DNA from: Streptomyces sp. NBRC 109706
Lineage (GTDB): Bacteria; Actinomycetota; Actinomycetes; Streptomycetales; Streptomycetaceae
Reading direction: 5' to 3'
Assembly: GCF_000974485.1 (NCBI RefSeq)
Contig: NZ_BBOM01000006.1
Coordinates: forward strand, 837,860 to 901,859
Length of the DNA: 64,000 nt
Below are positions 56,756-64,000 of this stretch, one piece after another. The first letter of the stretch is position 1; each line of letters begins with the position of its first letter. The position numbers were made by a program, and so were the translations under genes. The notes under the pieces are model-generated. The model did not search any database and was not told the origin of the DNA. It was given only the letters and a program-made list of their open reading frames with translations.

Positions 56756-59311
56756 TCAGTCCGTGGCGATCGCGCGGAGCACGTTCATCCGGCCGGCGCG
56801 GAACGCCGGGAGGAGGGCGGCCACCAGGCCGACCACCGCCGCGCCGAGGAAGACCACACCCATCGTGGCCCACGGGATCTCCAGCACCCTGAAGCCCGTC
56901 GACTCCAGCACCCGCTGCGCGGTGATGCCCCAGGCGAGGCCGAGCCCCACCCCGAGGAGCGCGCCGAAGAGGGCGATCACCACGGATTCCAGGCGGATCA
57001 TCCGGCGCAGCTGGCGGCGGGAGAGGCCGATGGCCCGCATCAGGCCGATCTCCCGGGTGCGTTCCACCACGGACAGGGCCAGGGTGTTCACCACGCCCAG
57101 GATGGCCACGATGATCGCCAGCGCCAGCAGTCCGTACACCAGGTTCAGCAACGAGCCGATCTCGTTCTCCAACTGCTCCTTGTAGTCGGCCTGGTTGGCC
57201 ACGTCGTACTGCGGGAACGGCGCGAGCCGGTCCTGCAGCGCGGCGTAGGCCGCCGCCTCCTGGCCCTCCTTCGCCTTGGCGAACATCGCGAGGTTCAGCG
57301 GCATCCGGTCGCCAAGCTGCTCACGGGCGGTGTCGATGCCCAGATAGACAGCGCCCTGGTCGATCACGGTGTCCTCGGAGGTGATCGCCGCGACCGTCAG
57401 CTCGGTGGTGCCGCCCTCGACGAAGGCGACCTCCAGGGTGTCGCCCAGCGAGAGCCCGTGCCTGTCGGCCAGCCCCTCCGGCACGGCCATCGCACCGGGG
57501 CGGAACCCGTCCGCCAGCTCGCCCTCGATCGTCTCGAACCGCACGTCCTCGGCATAGGTGGGGGACGCGGCGATCAGCTCGCGGTCCTCGGCCGTGCCGT
57601 CCGGCGTGGTCACCGTCGCCCACACGCCGGTGTAGTCCGTGACATGTTCGAGCCCCGGGGTGCCCCGGACCGCCTCGACGGCCTCCGCCACGAACGGCTG
57701 GCCGAAGCTGTCCACGATGAAGTCGGTGCCGACCGTGCGGTCCAACTGGTCGGAGGCCGAGGCCACCACCGAGGAGCCCACCACCGAGAGCCCGCTGACC
57801 AGCGCGAGGCCGATCATCAACGCGCCGGCGGTCGCCCCCGTGCGCCGGGGATTGCGCCGCGCGTTGCGCCCGGCGAGTCGGCCGACGGAGCCGAACACCC
57901 CCAGCAGCAGCGCGTTCAGCACCCGCACCACCCAGGACGCCAGCAGCGGCGCCACCACCACGGCTCCCAGCAGCGTGCCCAGCAGCCCCAACGCCAGCAA
58001 CGAGCCGCCGTCCGACGCCTCGTCGGCGCTCGCCGCGGCCACCAGTGCGGTGCCACCGGCGGCCGTCAGCAGCAGTCCCACCGTGGCGCGGATCCGGCCG
58101 GCGCGGGCGTCGCCGGGGGTGCCGGCCTCCCGCAGCGCCGCCATCGGCGACACCCGGCTGGCCCGCCGCGCCGGCAGCCAGGCCGCGACCAACGTGGCCA
58201 GCACGCCGACCAGCATGCCCACCACCGGCGTGGTCGCGGTCACCGTCAACTCGCTGCCCTCGATATTCACCCCCATCCCGCTCATCGCCGCCATCAGCAG
58301 CATGGCAAGACCGATCCCCGCCCCCACGCCGATCGCCGAGCCGACCACACCCAGCAGCAGGGCCTCGATCAGCACGGAGCGGTTGACCTGGCGGCGGCTG
58401 GTGCCGATGGCGCGCATCAGGCCGATCTCGCGGGTGCGCTGGGCGACCAGCATCGAGAAGGTGTTGACGATCAGGAAGATCCCCACCAGCGTGGCGATGC
58501 CGGCGAAGCCCAACATCGCGTAGCGCAGCACGTCCAGGAACCCGACGTCCTTCATGGCCTCGTCGCGGTTCTCCGCGCGGGTGTTGATCTCGTAGCCGGC
58601 GCCGAGATCGTCGGCGATCCGCTGCCGCAGCTCCTCGTCGCCCACCCCGGCCGCCGCGTCGACCTGGATCGAGCTGACCGCCTCGGCGTCGCCGAGCAAC
58701 GCGCCGCGCGCGGCCTCGGGCTCGAACAGCAGATAGGCGACGCCCGGGTTGCTGCCCTGGAACTCGACCAGCCCGCTGACCGTCACCGGATGGCTGCCCG
58801 TGACGGCCACCACGGTCAACGGGTCGCCGATCGCCACCCCGTGCCGGTCGGCGGTGTCCACGTCCACCAACACCTCGTCGGAGGCGCCCGGTTCACGGCC
58901 GGCGACCAGTTCCATCGAACGTTGCATCACCGGGCCCCAGTCGGCGCCCAACGTCGGCGCCCCGCTGTTGCCGCCCAGGCTCTCGTTCCCGGCGTCGACG
59001 ACGGTGATCCCGTTCTGGGCCACCGTGCCTTCCGCCCAGGCCACGCCGTCCACCGACCGCACCTGGTCGATCAGCGACATGGCCACCGTCGGCTCCCGGC
59101 CGGTCGCCTGCGCGTGCTCCTCCTGCTCGGCCGCGACGGTCACATCCGAGGTGATCGAGCCGAAGAACCGCTCGAACGTCCTGTTCATCGTGTCGCTGAA
59201 CACGAGGGTGCCGCAGACAAAGGCAACGGAGAGGATGATGGCCGTGGCCGAGAGGACCATGCGCCATTTGTGGGCATAGAAGCTGCGCAGTGAGGTTTTG
59301 AGGACGGTCAC
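56756..59311 (-). CDS. FtsX/MacB-like ABC transporter permease
   Basis: 851-aa permease with two tandem FtsX-type units, about ten membrane helices, and two large extracytoplasmic domains (about residues 45-255 and 520-690). The motif NTFSMLVAQRTREIGLMRAIG and its second copy NTLALSVVERTREIGLMRAIG mark the two units. The fold is that of LolC/MacB-type mechanotransmission exporters, acting on lipids, peptides or cell-wall hydrolases rather than simple solutes. 4-bp overlap with the ATPase gene upstream. Confidence 0.92.
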   Translation of the reverse strand: MTVLKTSLRSFYAHKWRMVLSATAIILSVAFVCGTLVFSDTMNRTFERFFGSITSDVTVAAEQEEHAQATGREPTVAMSLIDQVRSVDGVAWAEGTVAQNGITVVDAGNESLGGNSGAPTLGADWGPVMQRSMELVAGREPGASDEVLVDVDTADRHGVAIGDPLTVVAVTGSHPVTVSGLVEFQGSNPGVAYLLFEPEAARGALLGDAEAVSSIQVDAAAGVGDEELRQRIADDLGAGYEINTRAENRDEAMKDVGFLDVLRYAMLGFAGIATLVGIFLIVNTFSMLVAQRTREIGLMRAIGTSRRQVNRSVLIEALLLGVVGSAIGVGAGIGLAMLLMAAMSGMGVNIEGSELTVTATTPVVGMLVGVLATLVAAWLPARRASRVSPMAALREAGTPGDARAGRIRATVGLLLTAAGGTALVAAASADEASDGGSLLALGLLGTLLGAVVVAPLLASWVVRVLNALLLGVFGSVGRLAGRNARRNPRRTGATAGALMIGLALVSGLSVVGSSVVASASDQLDRTVGTDFIVDSFGQPFVAEAVEAVRGTPGLEHVTDYTGVWATVTTPDGTAEDRELIAASPTYAEDVRFETIEGELADGFRPGAMAVPEGLADRHGLSLGDTLEVAFVEGGTTELTVAAITSEDTVIDQGAVYLGIDTAREQLGDRMPLNLAMFAKAKEGQEAAAYAALQDRLAPFPQYDVANQADYKEQLENEIGSLLNLVYGLLALAIIVAILGVVNTLALSVVERTREIGLMRAIGLSRRQLRRMIRLESVVIALFGALLGVGLGLAWGITAQRVLESTGFRVLEIPWATMGVVFLGAAVVGLVAALLPAFRAGRMNVLRAIATD

Positions 59312-60111
59312 GAGGTGCGTCCCGTCTGCTTGTCACGGCCGTCGAAGTTGCGCATGCGGTCCAGGACGCGGTCGGCCGTGGGGTCGCGCATCTCGTCGAC
59401 GACGCGGCCGTCGGCGAGGAAGATGATGCGGTTGGCGTAGGCGGCGGCGACGGGGTCGTGGGTGACCATGACGATGGTCTGGCCGAGGTCGTCGACGGAG
59501 CGGCGCAGGAAGTCGAGGACTTCGGCGCCGGCGCGGGAGTCGAGGTTTCCGGTGGGTTCGTCGCCGAAGATGATGTCGGGGCGGGCGGCCAGCGCGCGGG
59601 CGACGGCGACGCGCTGCTGCTGTCCGCCGGAGAGCTGGTTGGGGCGGTGCTTGAGGCGTTCGCCCAGGCCCACGGTGGCCACCACACGGTCCAGCCACTC
59701 ACGGTCGGGCTTGCGGCCGGCGATGTCCATCGGGAGCGTGATGTTCTCGATGGCGTTGAGCGTGGGCAGCAGGTTGAACGCCTGGAAGATGAACCCGATG
59801 TGGTCCCGCCGCAGCTGGGTCAGCTTCTTGTCCTTCAGACCGGTGACCTCGCTGTCCCCGATCCATATCCGCCCGCTGGTCACGGTGTCCAGACCGGCCA
59901 GACAGTGCATCAACGTCGACTTGCCCGACCCCGAAGGGCCCATGATCGCCGTGAACACCCCCCGCTCCACATCCACACTCACCCCGTCCAACGCCGCAAC
60001 CCGCGTCTCGCCGACTCCATAGGACTTCACCACCGCGGCGGCCCGCGCCGCCACGGCCGGCCGCACCCCTCCGCCGTTCCCGATCCTCGGGTCCACTACC
60101 GCCGATGTCAC
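59308..60111 (-). CDS. ABC transporter ATPase (LolD/MacB-like)
   Basis: 267-aa ATPase: GPSGSGKSTLMHCLAG Walker A, FIFQAFNLLPTLNAIENI Q-loop, LSGGQQQRVAVARAL signature, DEPTGNLDSRAG and MVTHDPVAA, all typical of the LolD/MacB class paired with FtsX permeases. GTG 60111 is chosen because GGAGG lies 7-8 nt upstream; GTG 60135 is an in-frame alternative that would include the ribosome site in the coding region. Confidence 0.9.
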   Translation of the reverse strand: MTSAVVDPRIGNGGGVRPAVAARAAAVVKSYGVGETRVAALDGVSVDVERGVFTAIMGPSGSGKSTLMHCLAGLDTVTSGRIWIGDSEVTGLKDKKLTQLRRDHIGFIFQAFNLLPTLNAIENITLPMDIAGRKPDREWLDRVVATVGLGERLKHRPNQLSGGQQQRVAVARALAARPDIIFGDEPTGNLDSRAGAEVLDFLRRSVDDLGQTIVMVTHDPVAAAYANRIIFLADGRVVDEMRDPTADRVLDRMRNFDGRDKQTGRTS

Positions 60112-60212
60112 CGAACTCGCCTCCGCTGGCCGCACACGTTGTTACCGCACGCAACACTGCCGTTCGGCGCGGCGACTCTCGATGGTGCGCATCGCCGTAT
60201 CGGGGCGGGGGT

Positions 60213-61259
60213 TTACCCCACCCCGTCCTTCCCGCCAGCACCCACCCCGTCCTTCCCGCCAGCACCCGACCCGGCCTCGTTCCCGCCGGTCGCCGCCCCC
60301 GCCGTACCGGTCGCGTACATCCGGGCGATGACCTCCTCGATATCCGGTTCCCGCAGCGACAGGTCCACCAGCGGATAGGCCGCCGCCACCCGCGAGACCA
60401 GCGGCGCGGCGCTCGCGTCCGCGGGGAACGCCAGCCACTGCCGCGCCCCCTCGACCCGCACCACCCGGGCGCCCGCCACCTCGACCGGCGGCGACTCCCG
60501 CGCCAGGTCCACCACCAGCGTCCGCTCGCTCTGCCCGATCTCCCGCAGCCCGCCGAGCGCCCCGTCGTACATCAGCCGGCCATGGTCGATCACCATCACC
60601 CGCCGACAAAGCTGCTCGATATCGGTCAGATCATGAGTGGTGAGCAATACCGTCATGCCCTTCTCCGCATTGAGATCGCGCAGAAAGGCACGCACCTTGG
60701 TCTTGCTGACCACATCGAGCCCGATCGTCGGCTCGTCCAGATACAGCACCTCGGGATCGTGCAGCAGCGCCGCCGCGATATCCGCGCGCATCCGCTGCCC
60801 CAACGACAGCTGCCGCACCGGGACATCCAGCAGTTCGCCCAGCTCCAGCAGCTCCACGCAGCGATCGAGGTTCCGCCGGAACCGCGCCGAATCCACCTTG
60901 TACAGCCGGCGCACCAGGGCATAGGAGTCGCGCAGCGGCAGATCCCACCAGAGCGTGGTGCGCTGCCCGAACACCACACCGATCCGTCGGGTCAACGCCG
61001 TCCGATCCCGCGCCGGATCGATGCCGGCGACCCGCAGCCGCCCGCCGCTGGGCGTCAGAATGCCGGTCAGCATCTTGATCGTGGTGGACTTGCCGGCCCC
61101 GTTGGGCCCGATATAGCCCACCATCTCGCCCCGCCGCACCCCGAACGAGATCCCGTCCACCGCCCGCACCGCACGCCGGGTCCGACGCAGCCGACCGGCC
61201 CGTCGCCGCACCGTGAAGACCTTCTCCAACCGGTCGACTTCGATCAGTGTCTCGGTCAT
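60213..61259 (-). CDS. ABC-2 exporter ATP-binding protein (COG4586-type)
   Basis: 348-aa ATPase of the exporter encoded with two DUF990-type permeases. GPNGAGKSTTIKMLTGIL Walker A, VFGQRTTLWWDLP (a hallmark of this subfamily), LSLGQRMRADIAAALLHDPEVLYLDEPTIGLDV and TTHDLTDIEQ. The C-terminal tail is Gly-rich and ends in a repeated AGGKDGVG block encoded by a 24-bp tandem duplication. ATG 61259 has AGGGG 7 nt upstream; ATG 61280 is an alternative. Similar systems in Streptomyces export viologens or other cations, but the substrate here is unknown. Confidence 0.88.
   Translation of the reverse strand: MTETLIEVDRLEKVFTVRRRAGRLRRTRRAVRAVDGISFGVRRGEMVGYIGPNGAGKSTTIKMLTGILTPSGGRLRVAGIDPARDRTALTRRIGVVFGQRTTLWWDLPLRDSYALVRRLYKVDSARFRRNLDRCVELLELGELLDVPVRQLSLGQRMRADIAAALLHDPEVLYLDEPTIGLDVVSKTKVRAFLRDLNAEKGMTVLLTTHDLTDIEQLCRRVMVIDHGRLMYDGALGGLREIGQSERTLVVDLARESPPVEVAGARVVRVEGARQWLAFPADASAAPLVSRVAAAYPLVDLSLREPDIEEVIARMYATGTAGAATGGNEAGSGAGGKDGVGAGGKDGVG
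60217..60264 (-). repeat. Exact 24-bp tandem duplication at an ABC ATPase C-terminus
   Basis: 60217-60240 is repeated exactly at 60241-60264. In the reading frame it doubles an 8-residue Gly/Lys/Asp/Val block just before the stop codon. Confidence 0.9.
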
Positions 61260-61286
61260 CTCCGCACCCCTGTTCTGCATCTCCGA

Positions 61287-62090
61287 TCAACTCCCGGTAC
61301 TGCGGTAGCTCCGAACCGCCGTCCGCCAGGCCAACGCCGCCACCCCGCACAGCGCGACCGCCACCACGGGCGACAACAGGTCCACCCACCCGGGCAGCCC
61401 CAGCGGATCGTCATGACCCACCAACCGCAGCACCGGAAGCCAGTTCACAAAGGCCAGCGGCACCACAAAGGTCACCCCGCGCACCAGGTCCCGGCCGAAG
61501 ATCGTCGGCGGATAGCGCAGCAGCGTGTTGCCCCCATAGGTGAACGCGTTCTGCACCTGGGTCGCGTCCTGCGCCCAGAACTGGAACGCCGCCCCCAGGG
61601 TGAAGATCGCCCCGAAGATCACCGCGCCGGAGACCAGCGTCACCACCAGAAGGGCGAAGGACCCGACGGACCAGTCGACATCCACCCGGGGCAGCGCCCA
61701 CGCCAGCACCGCGACGGCCTGCAGCACCCGCCCCATCCGCCGCAACTCGAACCGGTCCGCCGCCACCTGGACAAAGACCGACACCGGGCGCACCAGCAGT
61801 ACGTCGAGCGAACCGTCCCTGATCCGGGCGCCGACCCGTTCCATATTGCCCAGCAGCAGATCGGCCACCCCCAGCGACAGGCTGGCACTGCCGTAGAGCA
61901 GCGCCATCTCGGGAAGACCGAAGCCGCCCAGGCTATCGATATGGCTAAACATCAGCAGGACAGCGACAAAATCCAGAAAGGTGATGGACACATTGGCGAG
62001 CGTCGTGATCACAAAGGAGGTCCGATAGGTCAACGACGAACGGATCCACATCCAGGCCACCAGCCCGAAGGCCCGCACTCCCTCAACCAC
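61287..62090 (-). CDS. ABC-2 exporter permease (COG3694/DUF990-type)
   Basis: 267-aa permease with six hydrophobic segments (e.g. SFALLVVTLVSGAVIFGAIF). The FGRDLVRGVTFVVPLAFVNWLPVL region is characteristic of the COG3694 subunit. The start is taken as GTG 62090, which overlaps the upstream permease stop by 8 bp; GTG 62078 is possible. Partner of the permease at 62083-62892 and of the ATPase that follows 27 nt later. Confidence 0.85.
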   Translation of the reverse strand: MVEGVRAFGLVAWMWIRSSLTYRTSFVITTLANVSITFLDFVAVLLMFSHIDSLGGFGLPEMALLYGSASLSLGVADLLLGNMERVGARIRDGSLDVLLVRPVSVFVQVAADRFELRRMGRVLQAVAVLAWALPRVDVDWSVGSFALLVVTLVSGAVIFGAIFTLGAAFQFWAQDATQVQNAFTYGGNTLLRYPPTIFGRDLVRGVTFVVPLAFVNWLPVLRLVGHDDPLGLPGWVDLLSPVVAVALCGVAALAWRTAVRSYRSTGS

Positions 62091-62892
62091 CCTGAACCAC
62101 CACCCTCCGCACGGCCACCGACTGGGCCCAGCGGCCGAGCGACAGCACCACCAGCGCCCAGCCCAGCTGGAACAGCAGCCCCGACAGCACGCCGACCCCG
62201 ACCCGCCGCTCCAACAACACATCCGCCGGCACCTGCAACATCCCGGCCCATGGCAACCACCGCACCACCTCGCCGAACAGACCGGGGAAGACCGTCAGCG
62301 GCAGCAGCAACCCCGAGAAGAACGTCGCCAACACCACGCTCGTCGCGCTGATCCCCGCCCCGTCCAGCAGCCAGAACGCCGAGAGGCCCACCAGAAAACG
62401 CAGCGCGAAGCTGACCAGCAGGGCCAACCCCACCGACACCAGAAACAGCGCCCACACCAACGGATTCACCGGCAGCGCCAGCTCGAACGCCAACGCCCCC
62501 ACCAGCATCGGCACCACCCCGCGCCCCAACAGCTGAACGGAGGCCCGCCCCAGATCCGAGGCGAGCCACCAGAACTGCAGGTCGGCGGGGCGATAGAGGT
62601 CGATGGCCACATCGCCGGTCCTGATCCGCTCCTGCAACTCCCCCTCCACCCCGCCGCCGAACAGCGCCACCGAGGCCAGCAGCGCTTGCCCCACCCATAC
62701 AAAGGTCAGCGCCTGCGCCTCGTCGTAGCCCCCCAACCGGGGACGCTCGGACCACAGGGCGGTGAAGACATAGCTGAGGATGAAGCCGAAGACCGTGTTG
62801 GTGAAGACCCCCGCGGCGGTGGCGACCCGATAGGTGGCGTGACGCCGGAACCCGTATCCGGCGACGGTCAGGTAGAGCGCCGACCGGCGCAT
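62083..62892 (-). CDS. ABC-2 exporter permease (COG4587-type)
   Basis: 269-aa permease, first gene of the three-gene exporter operon. Six membrane segments; IRTGDVAIDLYRPADLQFWWLASDLGR is the family signature (cited in parts: RTGDVAIDLYRP). ATG 62892 has GGAGGGG 7-8 nt upstream; the in-frame upstream extension is not conserved. It diverges from the rRNA operon, whose first promoter begins about 200 bp away. Confidence 0.87.
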   Translation of the reverse strand: MRRSALYLTVAGYGFRRHATYRVATAAGVFTNTVFGFILSYVFTALWSERPRLGGYDEAQALTFVWVGQALLASVALFGGGVEGELQERIRTGDVAIDLYRPADLQFWWLASDLGRASVQLLGRGVVPMLVGALAFELALPVNPLVWALFLVSVGLALLVSFALRFLVGLSAFWLLDGAGISATSVVLATFFSGLLLPLTVFPGLFGEVVRWLPWAGMLQVPADVLLERRVGVGVLSGLLFQLGWALVVLSLGRWAQSVAVRRVVVQGG

Positions 62893-63090
62893 GGCCAACC
62901 CCTCCGCTTGCTCGGCACCATGAGTTCTCCCGGTTCCATTGGGCCGAAAAACCACAAAGACGCGCGAGTCTAGGGGAGTTGTCCCGGCACCGACCACGGG
63001 TTTCCCGGTGCCGCCGGACCCCCGACGACAGCCGCCGAACCCGCCCCCAGCCCGGGCACCAACGGGCTGCACCACCTGACCTGGCTCAAC

Positions 63091-63119
63091 TTGACACTGC
63101 GGGAGCCGATCCGTAAGGT
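63091..63119 (+). promoter_or_regulatory. Ribosomal RNA promoter
   Basis: Perfect TTGACA (63091-63096), 17-bp spacer, and TAAGGT (63114-63119), about 305 nt before the 16S 5' end. The best sigma-70 (HrdB-type) consensus in the window. Confidence 0.8.
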
Positions 63120-63259
63120 CCTTCGAGCTTGCCCGGAGATGAGCACACAGAACGCCGATTTGGATCGGCCGAAGTAATGCTCTACGGTTACGAGCACGCC
63201 GGAGGGCGAAAAGCTCAACTCCTCCCGACGGAGGTCAAGTTCGAGAAATCGAGCGTGAT

Positions 63260-63265
63260 AGAGTC
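63260..63265 (+). promoter_or_regulatory. Possible second rrn promoter (-10 TAGAGT)
   Basis: TAGAGT with only weak -35 matches about 18-19 bp upstream. Streptomyces rrn operons usually have several promoters, so this is plausible. Confidence 0.35.
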
Positions 63266-63326
63266 GGGGACACCGAAGGGAAAGCCCGGAGGGCCTTGGA
63301 AGAGGTTCGAAGGAAGCGTCCGTTCC

Positions 63327-63338
63327 TTGAGAACTCAA
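63327..63338 (+). promoter_or_regulatory. rRNA leader inverted repeat
   Basis: TTGAG-AA-CTCAA followed by CAGCGTGCC, a conserved leader element of actinobacterial rRNA transcripts linked to antitermination or processing. Role inferred from position. Confidence 0.5.
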
Positions 63339-63383
63339 CAGCGTGCCAAAAGTCAATGCCAGATTTTTGTTGTATTTTTGCGA

Positions 63384-63399
63384 GGATGTTCGAGCATCC
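63384..63399 (+). other. Leader hairpin before 16S
   Basis: GGATG-TTCGAG-CATCC, 25 nt before 16S; possibly part of the pre-16S processing stem. Confidence 0.4.
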
Positions 63400-63423
63400 T
63401 TCGTGAGATGCCTTTTGTAGACA

Positions 63424-64000
<577 letters not shown>

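Larger units (their letters stand above)
62893..63423 (+). other. 531-nt rRNA promoter and leader region
   Basis: No protein gene. It contains a strong rrn promoter (63091-63119), a second weaker -10 (63260-63265), the TTGAG-AA-CTCAA leader element (63327-63338), an AT-rich tract (63361-63380) and a hairpin (63384-63399) before 16S. Confidence 0.7.

Noticed and set aside
55791..57185. Plus-strand frame of 464 codons after the repeats
   Set aside because: Crosses a strong hairpin and lies antisense to two minus-strand genes; low-complexity translation.

Overview
The window looks like a core chromosomal segment of a high-GC actinomycete, most probably a Streptomyces or close relative. Supporting signs are the very high GC with strong third-position bias, frequent GTG starts, many 4-bp stop/start overlaps, an Lsr2 nucleoid protein, ClpC, DisA/RadA, and the order dacB-DUF2342-tilS-hpt-ftsH-folE, which is conserved across actinobacteria. 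I see no phage, transposase, CRISPR array or tRNA. The right edge runs into the 5' part of a 16S rRNA gene.

Layout. 0-6.8 kb (+): cell-wall carboxypeptidase, zincin, tilS, hpt, ftsH. 6.9-16.5 kb: folate synthesis (folE, then folK/folB on the minus strand and folP on the plus strand), interrupted by a ProC-like protein, a coiled-coil membrane protein and an OpuC-type osmoprotectant ABC transporter. 16.8-21.1 kb: two PH-domain membrane proteins, a stand-alone NuoD-like subunit and, convergent with it, an NDUFAF7/MidA-type methyltransferase. 21.2-23.1 kb: a two-component system. 23.2-28.7 kb: a tightly coupled cofactor operon (DUF2520 protein, panC, nadB, nadC, coaX) for pantothenate/CoA and NAD. 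28.8-34 kb: small proteins, a BlaI-type regulator, an ArgA-like acetyltransferase, lsr2 and clpC. 34-41 kb: DNA repair and integrity genes (tag, mutY, disA, radA) mixed with small regulators and enzymes.

41.1-42.8 kb holds a notable single-polypeptide fusion: degenerate ECF sigma regions 2 and 4, a zinc-finger anti-sigma motif, one membrane span and an extracellular BACON-like domain. 42.8-46 kb: a TetR regulator and a TIM-barrel epimerase, divergent from a drug-type ABC exporter with a palindrome over its start codon. 46-52.7 kb: Ppx/GppA phosphatase, a cysteine-rich protein, ilvD, and a membrane Ser/Thr kinase with a beta-propeller sensor. 52.8-55.4 kb: an ArsR/coiled-coil/mini-protein cassette, a methyltransferase and proC. 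55.4-55.9 kb: an array of four 95-bp tandem repeats plus one shorter copy. 56.2-62.9 kb: a conserved hypothetical and two ABC exporter operons, all minus strand. 63.1-64 kb: the rrn promoter region and the start of 16S rRNA.

Two themes cross the window. First, at least 15 genes have a TAnnnT-like hexamer 6-9 nt before the start codon, the signature of leaderless transcripts, and this decides several starts. Second, short exact or near-exact tandem duplications (12, 18, 18, 24 and 95 bp) sit inside or beside genes.
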